Positions 8,763-17,897 are shown, counted from the first letter of the stretch. The stretch is DNA of 40,242 nt from Perlabentimonas sp964490015 (GCA_964490015.1 CAZBBA010000031.1:1-40242); one strand, 5' to 3'. Numbers and translations are program-made. Notes: generated from the letters alone by a model not told the origin.

Positions 8763-8805
8763 CTGACGGGGTGAATATCAGTTTATCTAATATTCACCCC
8801 GTCAG
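8763..8805 (-). terminator. 16-bp hairpin downstream of the NYN gene
   Basis: ctgacggggtgaatat (8763-8778) and its exact reverse complement (8790-8805) enclose an 11-nt loop. The structure sits 7 bp after the NYN gene stop and before rfbB on the same strand, so it probably ends or limits that transcript. The flanking sequence is AT-rich but has no clean U-run. Confidence 0.5.
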
Positions 8806-8812
8806 CAGTTAG

Positions 8813-9733
8813 TTAGTATAGATTAGGATCGGCTGACTCAACTTTACGCACATTCTTTGCCACCTCCTGGCCGCGGTCGTTGGTTTCGATGGTAAATTCC
8901 ACGAGATCGCCATTGCGGATATCGTTAAAATCGCCCTCAACCACATCCTGATAGTGGAAGAAGAGATTGTTGGGCGGGAATTGAATAAAGCCGTAACCAT
9001 TATTCATGTTCATGGTTTTGCCCTCGTGCATTTCACCATCGGTATCGAGGGTAGTAACGCGCTTGGGTTGGGCGTATTCGGGCAGATCGAAAAGATTTGT
9101 AACTAGTTGATTGTTCGATTTTAGCCCGCTGTTTATAAGCTCGTGCATGGCAATGGGGTAGGTTACCTCCTGGATTAAGTCTTGCGATGTACGGGTAACC
9201 ACCTCGCGGCCCATATCGTCGGTGTACTCAAAGTCCCAGCTAAGAACCATAACCTTAGTGCCAAGCGAGTTGAGTTTACGGATCAAAGGTACATAATCAC
9301 CATCAGAGGTAATAAGAACCAGCACATTAAACCGTTTGTAGAATGCCTGCTCAAATGCCTCGAGGGCTAGCCACACATCAATTCCTTTCTCCTCCTTTTT
9401 GCCACTTCGGTTGCGAATGGGCAAGTAGTGCGTTACCACACCCTCCGACATCAAAATATCGTCAAAAACCCTATCGTTGTAAAGTTGGTTGCCTCGCTGA
9501 CTGGCCTCCTGGGCACTAATGCGGCCACGGAAGTAGTGTGCCTCGATAACCTGGCAGAAGCGGGCAGGAACCTCCTCCTCTTTGGCTACTAGGTTGCGAA
9601 CAAAGTTGTGTAAACCGGCAATATTCAGGCGTTTGCGCCTTGGGTGAAAGTAGTTGTAGTAGTTACTAACATGTAAAAAATAGTTTCCATCGTAAAATAC
9701 GCCGATGCGTTTTAGTTCTTTTGAGTTGCTCAT
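8813..9733 (-). CDS. NYN-domain nuclease-like protein with C-terminal cold-shock domain
   Basis: A 306-residue protein. Residues 8 to about 185 are a NYN (LabA/DUF88, PIN-like) domain with the expected acidic residues: Asp15 in VFYDGNYF, Asp119 in GIDVWLALE, and Asp144/Asp146 in TSDGDYVPL. Residues about 240-300 look like a cold-shock OB fold, with GYGFIQF and LFFHYQDV standing for the usual RNP1-like KGFGFI and FVHYSA. A metal-dependent RNase fold joined to an RNA-binding domain suggests RNA processing or decay. Targets are unknown. Length and arrangement seem normal for Bacteroidota members of this type. Confidence 0.82.
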   Translation of the reverse strand: MSNSKELKRIGVFYDGNYFLHVSNYYNYFHPRRKRLNIAGLHNFVRNLVAKEEEVPARFCQVIEAHYFRGRISAQEASQRGNQLYNDRVFDDILMSEGVVTHYLPIRNRSGKKEEKGIDVWLALEAFEQAFYKRFNVLVLITSDGDYVPLIRKLNSLGTKVMVLSWDFEYTDDMGREVVTRTSQDLIQEVTYPIAMHELINSGLKSNNQLVTNLFDLPEYAQPKRVTTLDTDGEMHEGKTMNMNNGYGFIQFPPNNLFFHYQDVVEGDFNDIRNGDLVEFTIETNDRGQEVAKNVRKVESADPNLY

Positions 9734-9909
9734 ATTTTTTTTATTAAACTTTGTTATAAAATATTGCTATTCAATAAATACAAAGAACACTTTTACTAGT
9801 GTTGAACGAATAGAACGAATGCAAAGATATAGATAAATTAGGATATTGCAATTTAGCGTATTACTTACTTTGGCCTAAAAGTTTGGGTTTAATAACCTTT
9901 TAAATTTTG

Positions 9910-10215
9910 CTAGTCGCAACAAAAATCATTAGTAGACAGTAACCCCGCAATTACTAACTCATTTTCGTTGAATGCTGATTTGTTAAACTCCCTTATGGTT
10001 TCCATTATGGCCTTTGCTTTAGTTTCGTCTTGAATTTGCATAATTACAGCTGAGTTGTATCCTGGCCAAACGGCAGTGTCGAGCCTACTATCGCCCTTCT
10101 CATTTTTGGCCAATACCTTTTCAATTATCTGGTAGCTATCCACGCCAATCTCATCAACCTTTTTAACCAAAGCATCTAAAATGCTTACATTACAGGTACA
10201 GTATATTAGTTTCAT
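9910..10215 (-). CDS. Small PII-like protein at the end of the RND efflux operon
   Basis: A 101-residue protein beginning MKLIYCTCNVS. The frame can be extended upstream into the RND gene, but the ATG at 10215 comes 19 bp after the RND stop and gives a clean start. The alternating strand and helix pattern (about 1-8 strand, 10-24 helix, 58-66 strand, 67-81 helix, 87-94 strand) fits a ferredoxin-like PII/CutA fold. PII-like proteins such as DUF3240 are known beside some heavy-metal RND pumps, so a regulatory or metal-sensing role for the pump is reasonable but inferred. Two cysteines near the start (6, 8) and a Cys-Cys pair at the end (99-100) could bind metal. Confidence 0.6.
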   Translation of the reverse strand: MKLIYCTCNVSILDALVKKVDEIGVDSYQIIEKVLAKNEKGDSRLDTAVWPGYNSAVIMQIQDETKAKAIMETIREFNKSAFNENELVIAGLLSTNDFCCD

Positions 10216-10234
10216 TGCGTATGGATTTAATGTT

Positions 10235-13200
10235 TTAGTTACTTTTAGCATGGAAAATAGCATATACCGTTGGCACCACCAGCAGGGTAATAAAAGTAGA
10301 GGCCAATAACCCACCAATCATTGTAATTCCCAATGGCTGATATGCCTCGCGCCCCATTCCTTCGCTCATTGCAAGGGGCAGCATCCCTAGCATAGTGGTT
10401 AGGCTGGTCATAAGCACCGGACGAAGGCGGCTGCGACCAGCCTCTTGCACTGCTTCGTATACCTTTAGGCCCCGTTTACGTAGCAGGTTTGTGTAATCTA
10501 CCAGCACAATGCCGTTGTTCACAACTATTCCTATAAGCATAATCACACCCACAAAGGTGGTTACGCTTAGGGTTACCCCGGTTAGCTTAAAGGCCCATAT
10601 TATTCCAATAAAGGTTAGTGGAACGGCAAACATAATGATGAATGGGTCGCGGAACGACTCGAACTGACCGGCCATGACCATGTATACCAGCGCAATGCCT
10701 AGGAAGAAGATTAGGTACAAATCGGCGAACGAAGCCCCCTGTTCGGTGGTTTGGCCTGCCAACTTCACCTCGGTTCCAGCAGGTATATCCAAGTCTTTCA
10801 GCATTTGCAGGGCCTCGCCCTGGCCTTCCCCTAAAGATATGCCGTTGAGCTCGGCCATAACCCTTACTATGCGCTCCTGCGCAAGCCTATCGATTTGTAG
10901 CGACCCCATCCCCAGCTCAATATCGGCAACCGACGAGAGGGGAATGTGTTGCCCCAGCAGGTTAGTAAGGCTTATGTTTTTAATCGACTCAATATCGCTT
11001 CGGTAGTCGGGGTGGTAGCGAACCACAATCCGAAACTCGTTACCCTCCTCTTTAAACCCACCCGCCTCGGCTCCATAGATACTCTGGCGAACCTGTAAAC
11101 CTATCATTCCGGTATTTAGCCCTAGGGCTGATGCTTTTTGCCTATCGACCCGAACCTGAACCTCCATTTTGCCCTTGTCAATGGTGTTTACCACATCGAT
11201 AAAGTTTGGCGAGCCGGACAAGTTTTGGGTTAGGTTCGTTGCAATCGCATTTAGGTGCTCGTAGTTTGACCCTGAGATATGAAACTCGATGGGCTTTAGG
11301 TTGCCCGTAACCGCTTGTGAGATAATGCTTCCGCCCACAATGTTAAAGTTTTCCACCTCGGGTATTTGGGCAATATGTGGGCGAAGCTCGTGTGCTATTT
11401 GCTTGGCCGAGCGTGCCCGCTTATTGGGTAGCGAAAGATGACAAAGCACAGTGGCAATGTTCTTCCCCTCGCGAAACCCAACTGAGGTTAGCATTCCATT
11501 TTCCGATTGCCCCGAAATGGAAGCCAAGCTGCCGGGCATCATCTCTGGAACCTCGCGCTCAAAAATATCCATCACCACCTGCGAAATGCTGTCGGTTTTG
11601 GAAGCCGTTGCCGAGATATCAATCTCAATGGTAGCAATAATATCCCCAGCATCGAACTCGGGAATGTAGTCGGTGCCTAACCCCTTGCCAACCCAAAGAC
11701 TAGTTCCTAACGCAAGGCCTACAATGGTTAGGGTGAAGGTTTTATGGTATACCGCCCAGCCAAGGGTTTTTTGGTATATAATCTCTAGATAAACAAATAG
11801 CTTCTCACTTAATCGGTACAGTAGGTAGCGCTTTCGCTCCTCTCCCCTTTTTTTGGCCTTTAGCAATTGCGACGAGGCCATGGGCGTTAGCGTTAGGGCA
11901 GTTATAAGCGATGCCACCATGGTTACCGACGTGATGATGGCCAGCTGCTTAAACATCACCCCAACCAATCCTCCCATAAATATCATGGGGATAAACACCA
12001 TAAGCGTTGTAAGGGTTGATGCGGTAATGGCCGAACCCATTTCGCTAGTACCAAAAATGGCCGCTTGGCTTGACCGCGACCCCCTCTCGATATGCTGAGT
12101 GATATTCTCGAGCACCACAATGGAATTATCTACCACCATACCCATTGCAATAATAAGCGACATTAGGCTAAAGATGTTGATAGTCCAGCCAATGGCGTAC
12201 ATCAGAATAAACGATGTAATAAGCGAAAAGGGGATGGTTAGGAATACGATTAGGCTTAGTCTCCACTCACGCAGAAAAGCAAAAACCACCAGCACCACAA
12301 AGATTAGGGCATACCAAAACGATTGGGTAAGGTTTTTAATACTTTCCACAATCAGCTCGTCGGAGTTCATAATCTCCGCAATTTCAATATCGGCAGGCAA
12401 AGAGGGATGAATTTCCGATATCTTATGCCTTACGGCTTGTACCACCTCAAGGGTGTTGGCGCCCGACTGGCGCTGAATCATAATACCCACCCCCGAGCCA
12501 TTAATGGTGCGCGAGTGCTCGTCGAGTTCCTTGAACCCATCGGTAATGGTGGCCACATCACTAAGGCGGATAATCCTATTGTTGAAGTTGATGAGCGCCA
12601 GTTCGCCCAGCTCATCAACATGCTCAATATCGCCGGGTATGCGAATGGCAAAATCATTATCGCCCACTCGAATATTCCCCCCGGGAATAGTGATATTCTC
12701 GGCGTTAAGGATAGTTTCAATATGGCTTATGGTGATATTGTAGGCGGCAAGCTTGTGAGGGTCGACATCAACCTTTATCTCCCTTTTGGGAGTGGCCAGA
12801 ACCATTACCGTTCCCACGCCGGGAAGCTTGCGCAGTGGTGCTGCAATCTGATCCTGAATAATCATATCGAGCCCATTGTAGCTGTCGTTGGCCGAAACAC
12901 CATATACCAGAACCGGAAGTAGCGACGAGTTTATCTTGTAAATTACGGGGTTATAGGCATTGGCTGGGAGTCTATTCTTAACCAACTCTATCAAATCGCG
13001 GGCATTATTGGCTGATTCGCTAATATCGGAACCCCACTCGAACTGCAGCGAGATGAATGAAGCATTCTCTTTCGACTGCGAACTGATTTCCTTTAGGTTT
13101 TCGGTGCCGCCCAGTGCAGCCTCGAGCGGACGAGTAACCTGCTGCTCTACCTCAATGGCTGAGGCCCCGGGGTAAAGGGTGATAACCGTGAGCGATGGGA

Positions 13201-13324
13201 ACTCCATCTCGGGCATAACATCGAGTGGAAGCCGGGTGAGCGAAACCAACCCAAACAATAGTGTGGCGAGGAACACCATGGCAATGGCTACTGGTCGGCG
13301 AACGGATATTCTGGGGAGATTCAT
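10235..13324 (-). CDS. RND efflux transporter, inner-membrane pump
   Basis: A 1029-residue AcrB/MdtB-type resistance-nodulation-division permease, the proton-driven pump of a tripartite efflux system. The N-terminus PRISVRRPVAIAM is typical of the family. Two large periplasmic loops follow the first and seventh transmembrane helices. Transmembrane helix 4 carries GMVVDNSIVVLEN with Asp399, equivalent to the proton-relay Asp407 of AcrB; the next residue is Asn, not the second Asp of AcrB. The C-terminal half has GIVVNNGIVLVDY. This suggests the HAE/multidrug branch and not the metal branch, but the substrate is unknown. It follows the membrane-fusion gene by 80 bp. Confidence 0.92.
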   Translation of the reverse strand: MNLPRISVRRPVAIAMVFLATLLFGLVSLTRLPLDVMPEMEFPSLTVITLYPGASAIEVEQQVTRPLEAALGGTENLKEISSQSKENASFISLQFEWGSDISESANNARDLIELVKNRLPANAYNPVIYKINSSLLPVLVYGVSANDSYNGLDMIIQDQIAAPLRKLPGVGTVMVLATPKREIKVDVDPHKLAAYNITISHIETILNAENITIPGGNIRVGDNDFAIRIPGDIEHVDELGELALINFNNRIIRLSDVATITDGFKELDEHSRTINGSGVGIMIQRQSGANTLEVVQAVRHKISEIHPSLPADIEIAEIMNSDELIVESIKNLTQSFWYALIFVVLVVFAFLREWRLSLIVFLTIPFSLITSFILMYAIGWTINIFSLMSLIIAMGMVVDNSIVVLENITQHIERGSRSSQAAIFGTSEMGSAITASTLTTLMVFIPMIFMGGLVGVMFKQLAIITSVTMVASLITALTLTPMASSQLLKAKKRGEERKRYLLYRLSEKLFVYLEIIYQKTLGWAVYHKTFTLTIVGLALGTSLWVGKGLGTDYIPEFDAGDIIATIEIDISATASKTDSISQVVMDIFEREVPEMMPGSLASISGQSENGMLTSVGFREGKNIATVLCHLSLPNKRARSAKQIAHELRPHIAQIPEVENFNIVGGSIISQAVTGNLKPIEFHISGSNYEHLNAIATNLTQNLSGSPNFIDVVNTIDKGKMEVQVRVDRQKASALGLNTGMIGLQVRQSIYGAEAGGFKEEGNEFRIVVRYHPDYRSDIESIKNISLTNLLGQHIPLSSVADIELGMGSLQIDRLAQERIVRVMAELNGISLGEGQGEALQMLKDLDIPAGTEVKLAGQTTEQGASFADLYLIFFLGIALVYMVMAGQFESFRDPFIIMFAVPLTFIGIIWAFKLTGVTLSVTTFVGVIMLIGIVVNNGIVLVDYTNLLRKRGLKVYEAVQEAGRSRLRPVLMTSLTTMLGMLPLAMSEGMGREAYQPLGITMIGGLLASTFITLLVVPTVYAIFHAKSN

Positions 13325-13404
13325 ATTTGTTGTATTTCTTATTTTTTACTGAAATCGTAAAATTTTACGACATAGACTTGAAATAAACTTTGGCGAAGTG
13401 CATC

Positions 13405-14439
13405 TTATTTCTTAACCTCTACCTTCTGTCCGTCCTTAATTTTTGCCTTTCCCTCTACAACAATTAGCTGGTTGGGCTCAGCGCCTGTAACGGCTACCAT
13501 ATCGCCCATTGTGTGTAGACGGCTAATTACAACCCTTTGGGCAACATCGTTTTCGATAACGTAAACAAACTCTTCGCCAGTTCCGGGTAGCTGGCCAATG
13601 CTGCTTAATGGCACAAATACCGATTGTTGTTCAGGAAGCGATATGTTAATCCGTGCAAACATACCAGGCTTTAGCTCGCCAACCGCATTGCTAAGTACAA
13701 TTTCTGCCGAGGCAGTTCGGGTTAAGGTTGAGAGCATTGGTTTAACGCTGTTAATCTTGGCATTGAAACGCTTATTGGGCTGTGCGTCGACAGTAATTTC
13801 TGCTATTAGCCCAGGTTTTACTGTGGATAAATCCTTTTCGTTCACATCGAATTTTACCCTAACTGGGTCGAGTTGCATAAGCCGTACAATACCCGAGCGC
13901 ATGGAGTAGCCGGGGTCGAGGCCAGGGTTTATAAAGTATATCTCACCCTCCTCCATCATCCGCTCAACAATGATTCCCGAGAAGGGGGCGTAAACCCTTG
14001 TGTTTTTACGAATCATTTCGGTTTTAGCATCCGATGCTTCGAGCTTGGCCTTTATGTGGTCGTACTCCATTTGGCTGATGCTCTCCTGCGCACGAAGTCG
14101 TTTTACCCTCTCGTAATCCTTTCGCAGCGCCTGATTTTCCACCTCGGCCTGGGTGAGCATCTCGTCGGCCAGTTCCACAATTAAATCGCCCTGCCTAACC
14201 TTAGCCCCCTCAGCAAAGTGTATCTTCTCCACTTTTCCGGGCATTGCCGCACCCAAATTCGATTCGCGATTGGCAAATACAGTGCCTGTGAAGCTAAGGG
14301 TGGGTGAGTAGGCCATCTCGGTTGCCTTGGCAACTTTTACCACGGGGAGTTCCGCAAGAATTTCCTCGCCCTCGTTTTTTGTGCCTTTACAGCTGATTAG
14401 GGCAATTGCGGTTAATAGTATTAATAGTTTAACCTTCAT
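13405..14439 (-). CDS. RND membrane-fusion (periplasmic adaptor) lipoprotein
   Basis: A 344-residue HlyD/AcrA-type adaptor that bridges the pump and the outer-membrane channel. The start at 14439 gives a lipoprotein signal with ALISC and lipidated Cys17; the frame runs 25 codons further up, but that would overlap the TolC-like gene and bury the signal. The biotinyl-lipoyl halves (GKVEKIHFAEGAKVRQGDLIV and YAPFSGIIVERMMEEGEIY) flank a helical hairpin of about 30 residues. The beta-barrel and membrane-proximal domains follow. It sits between the TolC-like and pump genes. Confidence 0.9.
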   Translation of the reverse strand: MKVKLLILLTAIALISCKGTKNEGEEILAELPVVKVAKATEMAYSPTLSFTGTVFANRESNLGAAMPGKVEKIHFAEGAKVRQGDLIVELADEMLTQAEVENQALRKDYERVKRLRAQESISQMEYDHIKAKLEASDAKTEMIRKNTRVYAPFSGIIVERMMEEGEIYFINPGLDPGYSMRSGIVRLMQLDPVRVKFDVNEKDLSTVKPGLIAEITVDAQPNKRFNAKINSVKPMLSTLTRTASAEIVLSNAVGELKPGMFARINISLPEQQSVFVPLSSIGQLPGTGEEFVYVIENDVAQRVVISRLHTMGDMVAVTGAEPNQLIVVEGKAKIKDGQKVEVKK

Positions 14440-14494
14440 ATCCTGTTTATTATGGTGATTTCTTTGTTGGCAGATCAATATGCATTTCGAAATT

Positions 14495-15967
14495 TTACCT
14501 GATTTCCTCGTCAATGGTAATTTGCCCCGTTACCTTTCGGAGGTTAACGGTACTCAGCTGGCTCTCCATTCGAGCATCAATAAGGTTGCTGTTTGCCTCT
14601 AACCACAAGGCTTGAGCCTCTAGCACATCGGTGGTTTTAACCATTCCCTCAGCAAAGGCATTGCTGGTTATTCTAAGGTTTTCGGTTGCAAGCGATAGAT
14701 TTTCTTCGGCCATCGAAACCCTTTTGTAGCTTTCGTTAGCGGCAAAGATGGCCTGCCGAACCTGTAGGTCTATCATTTCGCGAGCTTCGGCCAGCTGTAG
14801 GTCAGCCTTTTTATACTCGTGTTGCGCAGCCCTAAGGGTGTGTGCTCTATCGTTCCAGTGGAAAATGGGGATGTTTATGGCCACACCTACGTTCCAATCG
14901 CCACCAAAACTATTGGAAAAACCGCTATACGGATTAGGGTTTAGAAAGGTGTATCCAGCAGTAAGTCCGACATCTGGGAGGTATCTCGATTTCATAATGT
15001 TTACCCCCGATTGCGCTATGCTTACCGCTTGGCTAAGCATGGCCAGCTCGGGTCGGGTAGTATTGGTACTATCAGCTAGAAGTTCCGCATCAATACTGCT
15101 GGGGGTTTTGTCCAGACTATCGCTAAGCATGATGTTTGACTCGAACGGAAGCCCAACCATTTGGCATAGTGCCATGCGCGACAGCTCTAGTCCATTCTGC
15201 GCTTTAAGCAGATTTAGCTGCGCCTCGTTGGCCTTTACATCAACCCTAAGCACATCGGTTTTTATGACTATACCCTCGGTGTATAGGTTTTGCAAATCGG
15301 TTTTAAGTTTGTTAAGCAGGGCGATATAGCTCTCAACCGTTTTCACCTTTTCCTGCAGCGATACCATTCGCCAGTAGTTTGCCTCTACCCCGTAAAGCAG
15401 CTCGTTCTGCTCCTTGGTTAGCGAAAGCTTAGCAATTTGGTTGTTTAGCTGGCTGATACGGTGCATCTCTCGTATTTTACCCCCAGTGTAAATGGGTTGG
15501 GTTATGCTAATTCCCGCCATAAACAGATTCTTACCACCAAATTGCAGCTGATCCTTAGGCAGCCAGGCGTAGTTGGTGAAAACGGGGTTGCCATCTTTGT
15601 CGTAAATCAACCCACCACTTATGGGGTTAAACACAAATGTGTTGGCAGGATCGCTATTGGGGTCGAACTCGCCCGTTTCGGGATTGATTGCACTAAATGG
15701 TACTACCGGAATGAGCATATCGTTCTCGAGCAGCTGGATATTTCTATTGGTTCGATTGTAGAGCCCCGTTGCGCTGATGTTTGGAAAGTAGTTGGTGCGA
15801 GCCGAGTTCACCAGAGCCTCACTTAATTCAATATCCTCTCTAGCAATTCGAATCTTATAATTATGTTCTAGGGCAAGCCTCTTACAATCGTTGAGCGATA
15901 GAACTTGTTGCGCCACGAGAGGGATGGCAACCAAAAAGCAAAAGGTTAATAGAATGCTTTTTTTCAT
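14495..15967 (-). CDS. TolC-like outer-membrane efflux protein
   Basis: A 490-residue outer-membrane factor forming the exit duct of the efflux system. A signal peptide (about 1-20, ending VAQQ) is followed by the internal duplication typical of TolC: the first half has LNDCKRLALEHNYKIRIA, the second LSQAVSIAQSGVNIMKSRYLPDVGL. Long helical segments alternate with short strands such as AGISITQPIYTGGK and VGVAINIPIF. It starts 4 bp after the TetR gene stop, so the two are cotranscribed. Confidence 0.92.
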   Translation of the reverse strand: MKKSILLTFCFLVAIPLVAQQVLSLNDCKRLALEHNYKIRIAREDIELSEALVNSARTNYFPNISATGLYNRTNRNIQLLENDMLIPVVPFSAINPETGEFDPNSDPANTFVFNPISGGLIYDKDGNPVFTNYAWLPKDQLQFGGKNLFMAGISITQPIYTGGKIREMHRISQLNNQIAKLSLTKEQNELLYGVEANYWRMVSLQEKVKTVESYIALLNKLKTDLQNLYTEGIVIKTDVLRVDVKANEAQLNLLKAQNGLELSRMALCQMVGLPFESNIMLSDSLDKTPSSIDAELLADSTNTTRPELAMLSQAVSIAQSGVNIMKSRYLPDVGLTAGYTFLNPNPYSGFSNSFGGDWNVGVAINIPIFHWNDRAHTLRAAQHEYKKADLQLAEAREMIDLQVRQAIFAANESYKRVSMAEENLSLATENLRITSNAFAEGMVKTTDVLEAQALWLEANSNLIDARMESQLSTVNLRKVTGQITIDEEIR

Positions 15968-15971
15968 CGTA

Positions 15972-16580
15972 TTAGCTGTTTCGAATTACAATTCCATAGA
16001 AAAGCATGTTGAGCATATCGTTAAGTATAGTGTCCAAATTTTCTGTACGCGAATGCTCAAGGAAAAGTGGAACTTCAAGACCCTTCATTGCCGTTAGCAA
16101 CACAACCGATGAGAGTTCAATATCCTTAACTTGAAAAACCTTCTGCTCAACCCCTTCGGTTAGCAGGGCTTTAATGATTGACACCTCCTCGGTATCGTAT
16201 TTCAATCGTAGCTTTTCAACCATATCAAGGTGGTTTACTCCCTTGTCGTTGACCAAAGTGTAGTAGTTCGCCATAACCTTTACAGCTTGCATTCGAGTGT
16301 TGACGTAAGCCTTAACTTTGTCAATTACTTTTTGATCGCTTTGAAGTATTTCGTTGATCTTTTCGCGAAGTGCATCGGCCTCTTTCTCAATCACGGCCTT
16401 AAATATATCCTCCTTACTGCTAAAGTAGTAGTATATGGAACTTTTACCTTTGCTAAGTGCTTGAGCAATATCATCAACAGTTGTTTTTTTAAACCCAAAC
16501 TTGGCAAATACTTCTGCGGCGATGCTCACAATGGTGTTTCGCATATTACTGTTAGCTAGCGTTTTGGTGTTGTTATCCAT
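15972..16580 (-). CDS. TetR-family repressor of the efflux operon
   Basis: A 202-residue TetR/AcrR regulator. The N-terminal helix-turn-helix covers about 14-60 (IVSIAAEVFAKFGFKKTTVD, then KGKSSIYYYFSSKEDIF); the rest is the ligand-binding helical domain. The frame extends 11 codons to an ATG at 16613, but the predicted promoter occupies 16611-16641, so that ATG would lie inside the promoter and the start at 16580 is preferred. As first gene of the pump operon it very likely represses its own transcription until an efflux substrate binds. Confidence 0.88.
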   Translation of the reverse strand: MDNNTKTLANSNMRNTIVSIAAEVFAKFGFKKTTVDDIAQALSKGKSSIYYYFSSKEDIFKAVIEKEADALREKINEILQSDQKVIDKVKAYVNTRMQAVKVMANYYTLVNDKGVNHLDMVEKLRLKYDTEEVSIIKALLTEGVEQKVFQVKDIELSSVVLLTAMKGLEVPLFLEHSRTENLDTILNDMLNMLFYGIVIRNS

Positions 16581-16610
16581 AAAATATTTGACTATTCGTT
16601 TATTTTGGTC

Positions 16611-16641
16611 CAAAGGTACAGCTGAAAATTTGATACAGCAA
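16611..16641 (-). promoter_or_regulatory. Predicted promoter of the TetR/RND operon
   Basis: Read on the minus strand, TTG (16641-16639), 20 nt, then TACCTTTG (16618-16611) is an excellent Bacteroidota promoter. Next to it, TTTGG-T-CCAAA on the plus strand (16604-16614) is an 11-nt near-palindrome overlapping the -7 element and the predicted start site, a possible TetR operator. The promoter position decides the TetR start codon. Confidence 0.65.
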
Positions 16642-16796
16642 TAGATTTTTCGACTAAAATCGTTAAAAAGTCCAAAATGTTTTTCAACACATAACTATTA
16701 AGCTAATTATCTGCAAAATAGGGTAAGTAACATGGTGAACGAGAAAAAAATATTGCTGTTGCACCAATTGGTGTATTACAGTTAAGCGGAAACATG

Positions 16797-16804
16797 TACT
16801 TTTG
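16797..16804 (+). promoter_or_regulatory. Predicted -7 element of the threonine dehydrogenase gene
   Basis: TACTTTTG matches TAnnTTTG and lies 65 bp before the ATG at 16870. No good TTG is found at the expected upstream distance, so only the -7 part is supported. Confidence 0.4.
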
Positions 16805-16869
16805 CCTAATAATTTTGTTCAATTCAAGGCGAATTAATTACAAATTAGAACTGCAAAAAGGTTTTTCCA

Positions 16870-17832
16870 ATGAAAAGAATACTTGTAGTAGGCGCTGGAG
16901 GTCAAATTGGCTCGGAGCTGATCCCTCATCTTCGTAAGATATATGGCGATACAAATGTGATTGCCTCCGATATTAATTGCTGCACCTGCAAGCAGCTTGG
17001 TGATGCAGGTCCTTTGGAAGAGTTTGACGCTCTCGACGGGAAAAGATTTGCTGAAGTTGTGCGGAATCATAAGGTAGATACAATTTACAATCTTGTTGCT
17101 CTGCTTTCGGCCACTGGAGAACGAAACCCTCAGTTAGCCTGGAAAATTAACATGGGTGCACTACTAAACTCGTTGGATATAGCCCTAGAGAACAAGTGCG
17201 CCGTATTTACACCCAGCTCCATTGGAGCCTTTGGTCCTTCGACCCCCATGGACAATACTCCACAGGATACCATAATGCGTCCCACTACAATTTATGGCGT
17301 GTGCAAGGTATCGGGCGAGTTGCTGAGCGATTACTACTTCCAGCGTTTTGGATTGGATACGCGCAGCGTTCGTTTCCCCGGAATCATCTCAAACGTAACC
17401 CTGCCGGGCGGTGGAACTACCGATTATGCCGTGGAGATATACTACGCCGCTATAAAGGAGAAGAAATTTACCTGTCCGCTCCCACAGGGAACCTATTTGG
17501 ATATGATGTATATGCCCGATGCGCTCAACGCCTGCGTGGATTTGATGGAGGCCGACCCCAGCAAACTTAAGCATAGAAATAGCTTCAACGTAACTGCCAT
17601 GAGTTTTGACCCATCGCAGATTATGGCAGCCATCCAAAAGCGTATTCCCGAATTTGTAATGGATTACGATGTGGATCCTATTAAGAAAGCCATCTCGGCC
17701 AGCTGGCCAAACTACATGGACGACAGCTGCGCCCGCGAGGAGTGGGGCTGGAATCCGAAGTGGAACCTGGAAACCATGACCGACGATATGCTTAAGGTTA
17801 TTGGTGACAAACACGCGAAGGGATTGATATAG
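16870..17832 (+). CDS. L-threonine 3-dehydrogenase, short-chain (epimerase-like) type
   Basis: A 320-residue NAD-dependent enzyme of the extended short-chain family. It oxidises threonine to 2-amino-3-ketobutyrate, which leads to glycine and acetyl-CoA. The Rossmann motif GAGGQIG is at 8-14 and the catalytic Tyr142/Lys146 are in YGVCK. Stretches shared with the GalE-like threonine dehydrogenases are TPSSIGAFGP, RFPGIIS, GGGTTDYAVEIYYAA and YLDMMYMPDA. This is not the zinc-dependent E. coli Tdh type. Another NAD-dependent epimerase is less likely because of those stretches. A terminator follows. Confidence 0.88.
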   Translation: MKRILVVGAGGQIGSELIPHLRKIYGDTNVIASDINCCTCKQLGDAGPLEEFDALDGKRFAEVVRNHKVDTIYNLVALLSATGERNPQLAWKINMGALLNSLDIALENKCAVFTPSSIGAFGPSTPMDNTPQDTIMRPTTIYGVCKVSGELLSDYYFQRFGLDTRSVRFPGIISNVTLPGGGTTDYAVEIYYAAIKEKKFTCPLPQGTYLDMMYMPDALNACVDLMEADPSKLKHRNSFNVTAMSFDPSQIMAAIQKRIPEFVMDYDVDPIKKAISASWPNYMDDSCAREEWGWNPKWNLETMTDDMLKVIGDKHAKGLI

Positions 17833-17854
17833 GGGAAACCTAAATCATTTTATT

Positions 17855-17897
17855 AACGGGCAGCCAAAACCAATTAGCTGCCCGTTTTTGTTTTTTT
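17855..17897 (+). terminator. Intrinsic terminator after the threonine dehydrogenase gene
   Basis: aacgggcagc (17855-17864) pairs with gctgcccgtt (17877-17886) around a 12-nt loop, followed by TTTG and seven T. This is a standard rho-independent terminator 22 bp after the stop. Confidence 0.85.

Noticed and set aside
12323..12922. 199-codon open frame on the plus strand inside the RND gene
   Set aside because: It is antisense to a long, well-conserved RND transporter frame, shows no recognisable domain and is explained as a shadow of it. The same applies to the long antisense frame at 14748-15329 in the TolC-like gene.
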